Shown here: in pieces, positions 42,108 to 51,577 of the stretch | How positions within the stretch are numbered: position 1 is the first letter of the stretch | Layout: each line of letters opens with the position of its first letter | DNA from: Anaerocolumna sp. MB42-C2 | GTDB taxonomy: Bacteria > Bacillota > Clostridia > Lachnospirales > Lachnospiraceae | Assembly: GCF_030913705.1 (NCBI RefSeq) | Contig: NZ_CP133190.1 | Span: 3,301,501 to 3,365,500 of the forward strand | Direction: 5' to 3' | Length of the DNA stretch: 64,000 nt | Notes under the pieces: generated by a model | What the model was told of the DNA's origin: nothing | Database searches by the model: none | What the model saw: the letters and a program-made list of their open reading frames with translations, nothing else | Position numbers and translations under genes: made by a program

Positions 42108-44087
42108 TTAGCAGATTTCCGCACCGGCAGGCATTATTTTCTCAGGAATCATAAGTGCCAGTTCACCGTTTTCATCCTCAGCACACAATAACATACCCTC
42201 GGATAAAACCCCTGCTAATTTAGCCGGTTTAAGATTAACCAGTACCATGACTTTTTTGCCAACCATCTCTTCCGGTGAATAGTGGGCTTTAATACCGGAT
42301 ACGATTTGTTTTACCTGGCTTCCGATTTTAACCTGGGAGCAAAGTAATTTTTTGGACTTGGGTACTGCTTCGCAGGCAATAATTTCACCAACCTGGAATT
42401 GCAGCTTCATAAAATCATCATAAGTGATTTCCTCTTTTGCCGGAATATCAATAACAGCTTGTGCTTCCGTCTGTTTAATCTCTTCACTTGTATTATTAAC
42501 TTCTTTTGATTCAGCGGCTTTCTTTGCTTCCACCTTTTCCATTACTTCTTTTAGATCCAGACGGGCAAATAAAATCTCCGGAGTTTCCGTTACTTTAGTA
42601 CCGGAAACATAAACACCGTATTGGTTTAATTCATCAATGGATCTTACTTTGGCATTTAACTGGCTTAATATCTTACCAGCGGTATCCGGCATAAAGGATT
42701 CTAACAGGCTTGCGCCGATACAGATGCTTTCCACCAGATTATATAATACGGTCTCCAGTCTTTTGTGTTTTTCTTCCTCTTTTGCCAATACCCAAGGCAT
42801 AGTTTCATCAATATACTTATTACATCTCTTAAATAAAGTGAATATTTCCGTAATCCCATCTGCAACTCTTAACTGTTCCATTTTTGCTACTACTTTTTTC
42901 GGTGTCTCCAGGGCAAGACGAATCAGCTCTTCATCTACTTCCTCTTTTACCCCTGCATTGTTTACAATACCCCCGAAATACTTATTGGACATGGAGATGG
43001 TTCTGTTAACCAGGTTACCCAATGTATTGGCAAGATCTGAATTCATCCTCTCAACCATAAGCTCCCAGGTAATAACACCGTCATTATCAAATGGCATTTC
43101 ATGAAGTACAAAATAACGGACTGCATCCACACCGAAGAAATCAATAAGTTCATCCGCATACAACACATTACCTTTGGATTTACTCATCTTGCCCTCGCCT
43201 TGTAATAACCAGGGATGACCAAATACCTGCTTAGGCAGGGGAATATTAAGTGCCATAAGCATAATCGGCCAATAAATGGTATGGAACCTTAAAATGTCCT
43301 TACCGATTAAGTGAAGATTGGCAGGCCAGAACTTTTTAAATAATTCTCCATGGTTACCATCGACATCATAACCAAGGCCGGTTATATAGTTGCTTAAAGC
43401 ATCCAACCATACATATACTACATGCTTATTATCAAAGTCTACCGGAATGCCCCATTTAAAGGAAGTCCGGGAGACACACAGGTCTTGAAGCCCCGGTAAC
43501 AGAAAGTTGTTCATCATTTCATTTTTTCTGGACTCCGGCTGGATAAATTCCGGATGTGTTTTAATATGCTCGATCAGTCTGTCTGTGTAATTGCTTAATT
43601 TAAGAAAATAAGCTTCTTCTTTCGCCGGTTGAACTTCCCTGCCGCAGTCCGGACACTTTCCATCTACTAACTGGGAAGAGGTAAAGAACGATTCACAGGG
43701 GGTACAATACATTCCTTCATAGTAACCCTTATAAATATCCCCTTTTTCATATAATTTTTTAAATATTTTCTGAATCTGTTTTTCATGATACGTATCCGTA
43801 GTACGTACAAATTTATCATAGGAAGTGTTCATCATATCCCAGATGTCCTTAATTTCTCCGGCTACTTTATCTACAAACTCTTTTGGTGTTATACCCGCCT
43901 CAGAAGCCTTGTTCTCAATCTTTTGCCCGTGCTCATCCGTACCGGTCTGAAAGAATACCTCATATCCCTGCTGTCTTTTGAACCTGGCTATACTGTCGGC
44001 CAATACAATTTCATAACTGTTGCCAATATGCGGTTTTCCTGATGTGTATGCAATTGCCGTTGTAATATAATACTTATTTTTATTCAT
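42108..44087 (-). CDS. metG: Methionyl-tRNA synthetase
   Basis: A 659-residue class I synthetase that charges tRNA-Met. HIGH-type motif AYTSGKPHIGNSYE near 13-26, zinc knuckle CTPC...CPDC (about 128-150), KMSKSKG near 299, anticodon-binding helical domain, then a linker and a C-terminal OB-fold tRNA-binding domain (about 553-659, YDDFMKLQFQVGEI). The start is preceded by AGGAGGG. A T-box leader controls it. Confidence 0.97.
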   Translation of the reverse strand: MNKNKYYITTAIAYTSGKPHIGNSYEIVLADSIARFKRQQGYEVFFQTGTDEHGQKIENKASEAGITPKEFVDKVAGEIKDIWDMMNTSYDKFVRTTDTYHEKQIQKIFKKLYEKGDIYKGYYEGMYCTPCESFFTSSQLVDGKCPDCGREVQPAKEEAYFLKLSNYTDRLIEHIKTHPEFIQPESRKNEMMNNFLLPGLQDLCVSRTSFKWGIPVDFDNKHVVYVWLDALSNYITGLGYDVDGNHGELFKKFWPANLHLIGKDILRFHTIYWPIMLMALNIPLPKQVFGHPWLLQGEGKMSKSKGNVLYADELIDFFGVDAVRYFVLHEMPFDNDGVITWELMVERMNSDLANTLGNLVNRTISMSNKYFGGIVNNAGVKEEVDEELIRLALETPKKVVAKMEQLRVADGITEIFTLFKRCNKYIDETMPWVLAKEEEKHKRLETVLYNLVESICIGASLLESFMPDTAGKILSQLNAKVRSIDELNQYGVYVSGTKVTETPEILFARLDLKEVMEKVEAKKAAESKEVNNTSEEIKQTEAQAVIDIPAKEEITYDDFMKLQFQVGEIIACEAVPKSKKLLCSQVKIGSQVKQIVSGIKAHYSPEEMVGKKVMVLVNLKPAKLAGVLSEGMLLCAEDENGELALMIPEKIMPAGAEIC

Positions 44088-44105
44088 TTTAGCCCTCCTA
44101 AATTA

Positions 44106-44424
44106 AAAAAGCTCACGCCTTTAATTATCTAAAGACGAGAGCTTATATCCCGTGGTTCCACTTTAATTCGACCTGATTTCACAATCAGTTCCTTATCTGC
44201 TGCCTTACAACAGCATATCAAAATAACGGTTGCACCCGTCGCAGCCTAAAGAAATACTATTCCTCTCGGTGCGCAGCTCCAAGACCATCTTCAGCAATTC
44301 ACCTATGCCCCTTTTTCAGCTCTACAGGGTTCTCTGTACATGGCATCCTTGTTTACTCTTCTTTTCACAGCTTTTCCTTATTCAATTATAGTTTATTTAT
44401 GAATTAGTTTACCCATATTTTCTA
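44106..44424 (-). promoter_or_regulatory. T-box riboswitch upstream of metG
   Basis: On the minus strand the conserved T-box sequence reads AGTGGAACCACGG (TGGAACCACG at 44160-44151), followed by a terminator stem AAGCTC...GAGCTT and TTTTTT (44143-44106). In Stem I, CTGAAGATGGTCTTGGAG offers ATG (44288-44286) at the specifier position, matching methionine. Uncharged tRNA-Met would favour the antiterminator and metG expression. The start of the leader is placed from the promoter at 44431-44459. Confidence 0.88.
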
Positions 44425-44430
44425 AAATTT

Positions 44431-44459
44431 AGAATAGCACGTGATATTTAATTTGTCAA
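44431..44459 (-). promoter_or_regulatory. Sigma-A promoter of the metG T-box transcript
   Basis: On the minus strand TTGACA (44459-44454), a 17-base spacer and TATTCT (44436-44431). It precedes the T-box leader with a predicted start near 44424. Confidence 0.7.
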
Positions 44460-44635
44460 CCGATACATGTGAATTGATTACGGCCAACGTTTAAAAGAAT
44501 ATTTTGCGAAAGCTTTGGCGATTACGATAAGTGGGTATAATAAATTTAACTTTTATAAGATGTTATTTTATTGCAGATTCCGGTTATTATGATATAATGA
44601 ATTTTATTCTTATCTAAACTACGGAGGACAAATCT

Positions 44636-45547
44636 TTGACTAGTATAAATACACAATTTCTTCTGTCCTTAACCATTATTATTATTGGTTATTTAAGCAA
44701 AAAGTATCATTTGGTAAAAGAAGAAGACGGTGACGGAATTTCCAGAATTATTTTTAGCATTACCTTACCCGCATTAATTATTACAACTTTTAGTACCATT
44801 AAGGTAACTCGTTCTCTGATTATTCTGCCGTTCATCGTAATCGTTTTTAGTTGTCTGGTAGCATTTTTGGGGAATTCTGTGTTTCGAAAGGAAGCTCCCC
44901 GCAATAAAGCTGCTCTATCCATGACCTCTGTTGGTTTTAATATAGGTTTATTTGCTTATCCCCTGGTAGAAGCACTCTGGGGTAAGGAGGGCTTAAAGTA
45001 CTTTGGAATGCTGGATATGGGAAATGCTCTGATTATATATGGATTATGCTATTTTCTGGGTAGTTTCTATACCTCAAACGACGGAAAAATCAATCCGAAA
45101 GAACTCCTAAAGAAAATGTGCCGGTCCGTTCCCATGTTGACTTATATTTTGACCCTGCTGTTAAACTTTTTTCATCTCAAATATCCAAGCTTCGTCCTGA
45201 ATCTTGCAGGTGCACTATCTAAGGCTAATATGCCTTTATCCCTTTTAGTTCTGGGAATTTTTCTGAGTTTTAACCTAGAGAAAAGCCACTGGATGAGCAT
45301 ACTTAAATCCTTGCTTCTGCGTTATGGAGCCGGACTTTTTGTGGGTATCCTTCTATATTTTATACTTCCCTTTGAACCCTTATTCCGTAATACGGTTTTA
45401 ATTGGTTTAATATTGCCGGTCAGCATGTCTACCACTACGTATTCTGTTGAATTTGACCTTGATAAGAAACTGGTCGGAACATTAACTAACCTGACAATTA
45501 TCATAAGCTTTATATTAATGTGGGTTTTAGGAATATTCTTAAGTTAA
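44636..45547 (+). CDS. AEC family transporter (auxin efflux carrier-like)
   Basis: A 303-residue membrane protein with about ten segments, first at FLLSLTIIIIGYLSKKYHLV. AEC members export or import organic acids such as malate, or other small molecules; specificity is not readable. The start is TTG with GGAGG nine bases upstream and a TATAAT-like -10 near 44592. It is monocistronic, divergent from the metG leader. Confidence 0.85.
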   Translation: MTSINTQFLLSLTIIIIGYLSKKYHLVKEEDGDGISRIIFSITLPALIITTFSTIKVTRSLIILPFIVIVFSCLVAFLGNSVFRKEAPRNKAALSMTSVGFNIGLFAYPLVEALWGKEGLKYFGMLDMGNALIIYGLCYFLGSFYTSNDGKINPKELLKKMCRSVPMLTYILTLLLNFFHLKYPSFVLNLAGALSKANMPLSLLVLGIFLSFNLEKSHWMSILKSLLLRYGAGLFVGILLYFILPFEPLFRNTVLIGLILPVSMSTTTYSVEFDLDKKLVGTLTNLTIIISFILMWVLGIFLS

Positions 45548-45775
45548 TGTAAGAATATATACCTGCCTTTTCTCATAATATTACGAATGGAAATGTATAA
45601 GTCAAAATTGTCAGATGGCTGTACTGTACGCTTTTGGTTGTTCCGGCTGGGTTGGGTTACTCGTTTCTTTGACTCCTTCTACTTAAAAAATGATATAAAG
45701 AATGGAATTACATTTTACATCATAAGTTAATATAGGCAGTAAGTGTTCTGCTATAAAGAAAGGTCTGGTTTAATT

Positions 45776-47530
45776 ATGAATAAGAAAAAGAAATATCTTA
45801 TATTCGCCTTAATGCTGTTTTTAATGTTATTTAACATTTTGGGCTGCTCTGCAAAAGATAATACTCCTACCGAAGATTTTGATACCTTCTTAAACCGTGT
45901 ATTTGCAACTGAAGTGCAAAAGGATACTCTTACTCTGAATTATTCTCTGGCTAACCCTGAAACTTATGGTATTAAAAATCCGAAAGTTACCATCGGACAC
46001 TATACTGCCGATAGCATAAAGGAATCTCTGGCAAATTCAGAAAATTACCTGGCAACCCTTAAAAAATATAATTATAAGTCCTTAACTGAGGATGAGAAAC
46101 TTTCTTATGATATACTAAAAGAAGACCTGGAATTAGAAGCATCTTTGGGTGATTTTATAGAGTACAGCGAAGGACTGGGACCGACTACCGGTATACAGGC
46201 CCAGCTTCCGGTGCTTCTTGCGGAATATAATTTTTATAAAAAAGAAGATATTGATACCTATTTAAAGCTGCTGCCTCAGGTATATGATTATTTTAAAGAA
46301 ATCTGCGCTTTTGAAAAAGATAAATCCGCAGCCGGATTATTTATGAATGATGAAGTGGCCGACAGTATTATCGATCAATGTAAAGAATTTGTGAAAGACA
46401 AGAAAAATAATTATTTAATTGGTATCTTTAATGACAAATTAACCGATATGAAAGGCTTAACCCCTAAAGAAATGAAAGCCTACGAAGCTTCCAATAAAGA
46501 TGCGGTTATTAATTCCGTAATACCTGCCTATGAATTACTAATGGAGACTCTAATGGATCTTAAAGGAACAGGTACGAATAAAGAAGGTTTATGCCATTAT
46601 GAAAAGGGTAAAGAATACTATGAATATTTAATTAAAGTAAATACAGGCTCATCCCGGCCTATTCCGGAATTAAAGAAGATGCTTGATACTTCTTTAAGTA
46701 CTAATATGCTTAAGCTCAATACCATAATGACAAAAAATCCGGAGGTTTATGATACGGTTAAGTCTTTGTCCTACTCCCTGACAGACCCCTCAGAAATAAT
46801 TAATTATTTAAAAGGTGCCATAAAGAAAGACTTTCCTCCTATCCCCAATGTAAAATGCTCCATAAAATATGTGGATAAATCCCTGCAGGACCATTTAAGC
46901 CCCGCGATGTACTTAATACCGCCTTTGGACAGTTATGATAATAATATTATTTATATAAATAAAAATCCGGATTACGACTTATCCCAGATCTTTACTACCA
47001 TTGCACACGAGGGTTACCCCGGACACTTATATCAATCCGTATATTTTAGAAGCAAGAAACCGGCTGCCATAAGAAATCTGCTGAGTTTCGGCGGTTATGC
47101 GGAGGGTTGGGCAACCTATGTGGAATATTATTCCTATCATCTTGCCGGTTTTAGTGAAGATGTGGCGGATTTTCTGGAAGCAAATATGGCTGCCAATATG
47201 GCTTTATACTGCCGCCTGGATATGGGAATTCATTATGACGGCTGGAGCCTGGCTGATACAGCTGCTTACCTGAAAAATTATATCACAGACTCCTCTACGA
47301 TTAAGCTCTTATATAATACCATGATTGAGGAACCTGCTCTTTATCCGGAATACGGCATTGGCTATCTGGAATTTATGGATTTAAGGAATAATGCCGAGAA
47401 AGCGCTTGGAGATAAATTTGTATTAAAAGATTTCCATAAGTTTTTACTGGATATAGGCCCCGCACAGTTTGACATTATTGCGGGACGAATGGATAATTGG
47501 ATTAAAACCGTTAAGACAGCTCAAAAATAA
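45776..47530 (+). CDS. DUF885 family lipoprotein, putative metallohydrolase
   Basis: A 584-residue lipoprotein. The signal peptide MNKKKKYLIFALMLFLMLFN ends in lipobox ILGC. The mature part belongs to the DUF885 family, with the zinc-type motif IAHEGYPGHLYQ near 410-421 and a downstream EGWATYVEYYS helix holding the third ligand, as in thermolysin-like carboxypeptidases. It probably works outside the membrane on peptides. The start MNKKKK lacks a clear SD; the frame extends upstream to 45743. Confidence 0.88.
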   Translation: MNKKKKYLIFALMLFLMLFNILGCSAKDNTPTEDFDTFLNRVFATEVQKDTLTLNYSLANPETYGIKNPKVTIGHYTADSIKESLANSENYLATLKKYNYKSLTEDEKLSYDILKEDLELEASLGDFIEYSEGLGPTTGIQAQLPVLLAEYNFYKKEDIDTYLKLLPQVYDYFKEICAFEKDKSAAGLFMNDEVADSIIDQCKEFVKDKKNNYLIGIFNDKLTDMKGLTPKEMKAYEASNKDAVINSVIPAYELLMETLMDLKGTGTNKEGLCHYEKGKEYYEYLIKVNTGSSRPIPELKKMLDTSLSTNMLKLNTIMTKNPEVYDTVKSLSYSLTDPSEIINYLKGAIKKDFPPIPNVKCSIKYVDKSLQDHLSPAMYLIPPLDSYDNNIIYINKNPDYDLSQIFTTIAHEGYPGHLYQSVYFRSKKPAAIRNLLSFGGYAEGWATYVEYYSYHLAGFSEDVADFLEANMAANMALYCRLDMGIHYDGWSLADTAAYLKNYITDSSTIKLLYNTMIEEPALYPEYGIGYLEFMDLRNNAEKALGDKFVLKDFHKFLLDIGPAQFDIIAGRMDNWIKTVKTAQK

Positions 47531-47539
47531 ACCTATTTC

Positions 47540-47588
47540 TTCCCTTTATCTTTAATACCTTGCGGATATTAAGATAAAGGGAATTTTT
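47540..47588 (+). terminator. Terminator of the DUF885 gene
   Basis: TTCCCTTTATCTT (47540-47552) pairs with AAGATAAAGGGAA (47571-47583), followed by TTTTT. Confidence 0.85.
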
Positions 47589-47649
47589 ATTATTTATCCG
47601 CACACTTAGAGGCCTTCCTGCGGCTCTCGTTTTTTCCTGCCCGTATCAA

Positions 47650-48426
47650 TCATGACCCGGTCGATTTATAATGTCTGATACCGAATTTCCAGAATAGATA
47701 ACAGGGGATTAAAAAGACGCCTGCCAGCAATGGTAAAAAGATGTACCCCTGATTCCTGCTTTTCCCCAGGAGATAAAGAAGAGGATAATATTGAATCAGG
47801 GCATAAGGTATCAAAACGGTACATATCTGCAATACTCTTTTCCCGTAGATGCTAATCGGATATTTACCATATTCTCTGGCCCCATCAATAAATATATTCA
47901 TAAATTCCAAGCCCTCAATGGTAAAAAAGCAAAAAGCTGCATAGATAATGAAAATACCTGTAAACACTGCTGTTCCGCCAATAAACATAAAAATCACTGT
48001 TAATACCTTATCTATACTCCAGGTTACATTACTGTTATGTACTCCGTAAACAAACATAATAATAGCCTGAAACATACGCCCGATTCTGGTAAATTCAATC
48101 TTACTTCCCAGAACCTGAAACATTTCATTCCTTGGTCTTACCATAATGCGGTCAAATTCTCCTTGGCTTATGGTGGCAGAAAAGGTATCAAATCCTCTTG
48201 CAAAACACTCCGCCAGAGAAAATTCAATTAGTACAACAGAAAAACATAATAAAACATCACTATAGGTAAACCCCTCTACTTTATGAAATCTTTGAAACAT
48301 AAAATAAACTCCTAAAAATACATTAAAGGATACCAGAAATTGTCCTATGGTAGTTAGAAGAAAGGATATTTTATATTGGGCTACGCTTTTTAAATGAATG
48401 GAAAAATATTTTAAATATAATTGCAT
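47650..48426 (-). CDS. ABC-2 type permease, third gene of the first paralogous exporter operon
   Basis: A 258-residue membrane protein of the ABC2_membrane_6 (formerly DUF990) kind, about six segments. VRPRNEMFQVLG near residue 95 and FTIEGLEFMNIFIDGAREYGKYPISIY near 165-192 are family features. It pairs with the preceding permease and ATPase (50470 to 49466) as a heteromeric exporter. The start MQLYLKYFS has GGAGG five bases upstream. The region before it holds a coupled small ORF and a repeated hairpin. It is paralogous to 53848-54645. Confidence 0.87.
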   Translation of the reverse strand: MQLYLKYFSIHLKSVAQYKISFLLTTIGQFLVSFNVFLGVYFMFQRFHKVEGFTYSDVLLCFSVVLIEFSLAECFARGFDTFSATISQGEFDRIMVRPRNEMFQVLGSKIEFTRIGRMFQAIIMFVYGVHNSNVTWSIDKVLTVIFMFIGGTAVFTGIFIIYAAFCFFTIEGLEFMNIFIDGAREYGKYPISIYGKRVLQICTVLIPYALIQYYPLLYLLGKSRNQGYIFLPLLAGVFLIPCYLFWKFGIRHYKSTGS

Positions 48427-48518
48427 ATAACCTCCTCCCCGCATATCGCAAACTGGCTTGCGATACTGCCTAAATCAAAAATGCGAATCGGCTCGTCTGT
48501 TTTTGCGAGACTATCCAT
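48411..48518 (-). CDS. Possible 35-residue leader ORF overlapping the permease start
   Basis: AAGGAGG (48529-48523) sits four bases before an ATG that opens MDSLAKTDEPIRIFDLG and ends 16 bases inside the permease gene in another frame. The repeated hairpin TATCGCAA/TTGCGATA is within it. It may couple translation to the permease. There is no equivalent ORF of the same sequence in the paralogous operon, so the DNA structure rather than the peptide may be what is kept. Confidence 0.4.
   Translation of the reverse strand: MDSLAKTDEPIRIFDLGSIASQFAICGEEVICNYI
48444..48465 (-). repeat. Repeated hairpin leader (TTTCGCAA family), copy C
   Basis: TATCGCAA (48444-48451) pairs with TTGCGATA (48458-48465) and is preceded on the minus strand by ATTTAGGCAGT. 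Copies A (54661-54682) and B (54762-54784) have TTTCGCAA...TTGCGAAA with ATTTGGGCAGT. The second stem pair is A-T here and T-A in copy A, a compensated change. Confidence 0.55.
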
Positions 48519-48583
48519 ATTGCCTCCTTATCATGGCAACTAAGATCATAGATGCCTTATCAAAAATTATCTGTTTTAAAACG

Positions 48584-48645
48584 AAGTGGGCAAGCCCACT
48601 TTTACTCCCAGAACCCCTCATTTATGAGGAGTTTTCACACCAGCT
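48584..48645. repeat. Paired hairpins, second copy of the AAGTGGGC/CCTCAT repeat
   Basis: AAGTGGGC/GCCCACTT followed by ACCCCTCAT/ATGAGGAGT, the same two hairpins in the same order and orientation as about 17331-17373. The sequence between them also matches in part (TTnAACTC/TTTACTC). It lies next to the permease stop. Confidence 0.6.
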
Positions 48646-48648
48646 GGT

Positions 48649-49452
48649 TCAACCACCTTGTATCACTACTTTCTTTAAAGCTTTTGCCATAATTATTTTA
48701 CCGGTTGCGATTAACAAAAAGGCCCAGATAATCTGAAACAGTACTGCTTTATAAAGGGCTGGTCCGGTTATATCTCCGGTATAAACTCTAAGAGGTACAT
48801 TTTGCATGGAGGCAAAGGGAAGTAGCTCAAAAATTCTCTGTATCTTCCCGGGAAGAAAAGGCAAAGGGATAACTGCACCCGAGAAAAACTCCACCATAGC
48901 TACCGCGACCATACGCACACCCATAGGAGATATGGTATAAAAGGTAATAATATAAACCAGCATACAAAAAGCAATTACAACAAGAAAAGCCAATACCATG
49001 GTAAGAAGAAACCACATAAATGCCCTTATGTCCCGGGGTAACGATAATCCGTAAGGCGCCTGTATAAAAGCAGCAAACAGTAAGATTGGCATACATCTGA
49101 GGACCGCTCTTGAAATTCTTGTAGCCATACTTCTTGTAAACCACATATTATAAATATCAACAGGCCTGCACAATTCGTATGCAATATTGCCGTTTCTTAT
49201 AGTTTCAAATATATCATTTTCCATAAACCAGGTCATATATAAGGCTAAAAAAGCCTGCTGCATCCATATATAACTGGTAAGTGCTGAAAAAGTCATGGGA
49301 AATCCGCCCGGATCCGCAGCATAGAAAGACCGGAACATTAATATTTCCAAGGCACCCCAGGTAAACTGGGTCGCGATACCTGCAAGGGCTGCAGCCCGGT
49401 ATTGAAGTCCGTAGAGAAACCTGAGGCGGAAAAAAGATAAATACTTATTCAT
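48649..49452 (-). CDS. ABC-2 type permease, second gene of the first paralogous exporter operon
   Basis: A 267-residue membrane protein, about six segments, related to 54823-55641. FETIRNGNIAYELCRPVDIYN near 85-105 is a family loop, and ISPMGVRMVAVAMVEFFSGAVIPLPFLPGKIQ a later one. It follows the ATPase gene by 13 bases; GGAGG is eight bases before ATG, so it is translated with the ATPase as one operon. The third gene (47650) follows after a repeat-rich gap of about 220 bases. Confidence 0.87.
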   Translation of the reverse strand: MNKYLSFFRLRFLYGLQYRAAALAGIATQFTWGALEILMFRSFYAADPGGFPMTFSALTSYIWMQQAFLALYMTWFMENDIFETIRNGNIAYELCRPVDIYNMWFTRSMATRISRAVLRCMPILLFAAFIQAPYGLSLPRDIRAFMWFLLTMVLAFLVVIAFCMLVYIITFYTISPMGVRMVAVAMVEFFSGAVIPLPFLPGKIQRIFELLPFASMQNVPLRVYTGDITGPALYKAVLFQIIWAFLLIATGKIIMAKALKKVVIQGG

Positions 49453-49465
49453 CAATCTGCCCTCC

Positions 49466-50470
49466 CTATATCTTATACTGCTTATAAAGTTCCACTACTA
49501 CTTCGTCAATAGAAGAACCAGAAACAGAAATATCCTTTAAATCTATCTGGGATGATAATATAGATATAACTTCGGAAACAGGAATTAAATCCGTGTTAAT
49601 TTCAATAACGGCATGTCCGGTAATAACAGAATCTTTATCATCTGCGGAAAAATCATGGGATATCAGTTTCATACCCTCACATAACTTTAGCCTCTTACCG
49701 GAATACTCAATACTTAGTTTCTTGTATCCGCCAAATTGCTTTTTCATGTCCCCCAGTTCTCCGTCCATTAAGATCTTGCCTTTGCCGATTAGAATGATAC
49801 GCTTTGTTAAAGCTTCTATATCCTGCATATCATGAGTAGTTAGAATTACGGTTGTCTTATGTCTTTTATTTATATCCAATATAAAATTACGGACTGCGAT
49901 TTTAGAGACTGCATCCAGACCAATCGTCGGTTCGTCTAAAAATAAAATGCTGGGACTATGTAAAAGAGAAGCTGCAATTTCACACCGCATCCTTTGTCCC
50001 AGAGAGAGCTGCCTCGTTGGTGTCTTAATTATTGTCTGTAAACTTAAAAGTGTAACCAATTCCTCTAAATTCTGCTTATACTTGCCGTCCGGTATTTTAT
50101 ATATATCCCGCAGTAATTCAAAAGAGTCAATGACAGGTACATCCCACCATAGCTGGGACCGCTGCCCGAAAACTACACCAATATCACGGACATGTTCTAT
50201 CCTGTTTTTCCAGGGTGTACGTCCGTTAATCAAACATCCTCCGCTGTCCGGTGTTAAAATTCCGCTTAATACTTTTATGGTACTGCTTTTTCCTGCACCA
50301 TTGGGCCCGATATAACCGACCATTTCACCATCCTCGATGGTAAAAGAGATGTCATTAAGAGCCCTGACGTATTCATATTCCTTGTGAAAGAGTGCTTTCA
50401 CTGCTTCCGAAATACCTGAATTACGTCTTGCAACCTTAAAGGTCTTGTTCATGTGATCCACTACAATCAT
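49466..50470 (-). CDS. ABC transporter ATPase, first gene of the first paralogous exporter operon
   Basis: A 334-residue ATPase. Walker A GPNGAGKSS, Walker B ILFLDEPTIGLD, signature LSLGQRMR, switch TTHDM. A C-terminal extension (about 225-334) may bind a substrate or regulate. Its sequence is close to 55628-56599, so the two operons are paralogues. AGGAGG is six bases before ATG. It starts the three-gene operon ATPase-permease-permease, transcribed toward 47650. Confidence 0.9.
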   Translation of the reverse strand: MIVVDHMNKTFKVARRNSGISEAVKALFHKEYEYVRALNDISFTIEDGEMVGYIGPNGAGKSSTIKVLSGILTPDSGGCLINGRTPWKNRIEHVRDIGVVFGQRSQLWWDVPVIDSFELLRDIYKIPDGKYKQNLEELVTLLSLQTIIKTPTRQLSLGQRMRCEIAASLLHSPSILFLDEPTIGLDAVSKIAVRNFILDINKRHKTTVILTTHDMQDIEALTKRIILIGKGKILMDGELGDMKKQFGGYKKLSIEYSGKRLKLCEGMKLISHDFSADDKDSVITGHAVIEINTDLIPVSEVISILSSQIDLKDISVSGSSIDEVVVELYKQYKI

Positions 50471-50886
50471 TTTTTGCCTCCTGGTAGTAATATTTTTTTG
50501 AAATCCTTAATCCATCAGCGGGCAGTTAAATTGGCATGCATTAATTTCTTTAAGTCAATTAGACTGTGTTAACTTGCCTTAAATGGATTCTTTGTTTCGA
50601 AATATCTTGCCAAGTGTAATGTTCTCTTGGATTTTGCCAAGAAAACCGTGGTAAAATTAATTTCCAGTTTTGAGAAGGATTTATTAAGTTATTAAAATGA
50701 AATCAAAACTGCTTAATGATTGTACTGTTAATTTGTGGTAAATTTATGGTAATTAATAATTTTTTCTTTATTTTTATTTTGAATTCTTCTTTTTATGTCT
50801 ATTTAAAAGCCTTTATATAATGACACAAAATAATAAGATTTTAAGACAACTACGACTAATCAAATTTAACCAGTTATAATTGAACC

Positions 50887-50914
50887 TTGGATAAAATTGA
50901 GAAACTAATATAAT
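50887..50914 (+). promoter_or_regulatory. Possible sigma-A promoter upstream of the ECF sigma gene
   Basis: TTGGAT (50887-50892), 16-base spacer, TATAAT (50909-50914). It is the best match in the AT-rich 600-base gap before the sigma gene, leaving a leader of about 170 bases. The rest of this gap holds no gene I can support; a CTTGGCAARAT direct repeat at about 50607-50645 is the only other notable feature. Confidence 0.4.
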
Positions 50915-51088
50915 TATACTATGGATAAAGCTGACAACTTATAAGTCATATATTGGTTTAAAACTATGATGATAACGATGATACTTAACAATATGAAAAT
51001 ATTTACTTAAAAATAAAAATTTTTTTTATCTAATAATGAAAAATATTCGCTTTCCGGATTGTATTATAAGTGAAAGGAGTTGAAACGG

Positions 51089-51577
51089 ATGGATTATTCA
51101 TTTGGTACCGATGAATATATACAGTATGTGTTAGAGAAATATTCTAAAATGTTGATTAAACTAGCTTTTAGCTATGTAAAAAATATGGCGGATGCAGAAG
51201 ATATAACACAGGATGTCTTTGTCAGTTTAATGAAAAGGGGAATCAGCTTTGATAACGAGGAACACGAAAAAGCCTGGCTTATAAGAGTTACAATAAATAA
51301 CTGCAAAAATCACTTAAAATCTTCCTGGAACAAGTTAAAGGTTCCTTTAGAAGAGGATATCAGCTATATACCAAAAGAAGACAGTGATGTCTTGGTAATG
51401 GTTTTAGATTTGCCGTCCAAATACCGTACGGTAATTCATTTACATTATTATGAGAATTACTCAATAAACGAAATAGCCGGAATTTTAAGAAAAAAGCCGG
51501 CAACCATTGGAACCTGGCTGGCAAGAGGCCGTAACTTATTAAAATCAAAATTAGTCGGAGGTTTTGAATATGAATGA
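51089..51577 (+). CDS. ECF-type RNA polymerase sigma factor
   Basis: A 162-residue sigma factor with region 2 (AFSYVKNMADAEDITQDVFVSLM, about 25-50) and region 4 (LPSKYRTVIHLHYYENYSINEIAGILRKKPATIGTWLARGR, about 108-150). It directs RNA polymerase to a small set of stress or envelope promoters and is held by the anti-sigma factor downstream, whose gene overlaps its end by eight bases. AAAGGAG is nine to ten bases before ATG. It lies between two ABC exporter operons and could control them. Confidence 0.92.
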   Translation: MDYSFGTDEYIQYVLEKYSKMLIKLAFSYVKNMADAEDITQDVFVSLMKRGISFDNEEHEKAWLIRVTINNCKNHLKSSWNKLKVPLEEDISYIPKEDSDVLVMVLDLPSKYRTVIHLHYYENYSINEIAGILRKKPATIGTWLARGRNLLKSKLVGGFEYE

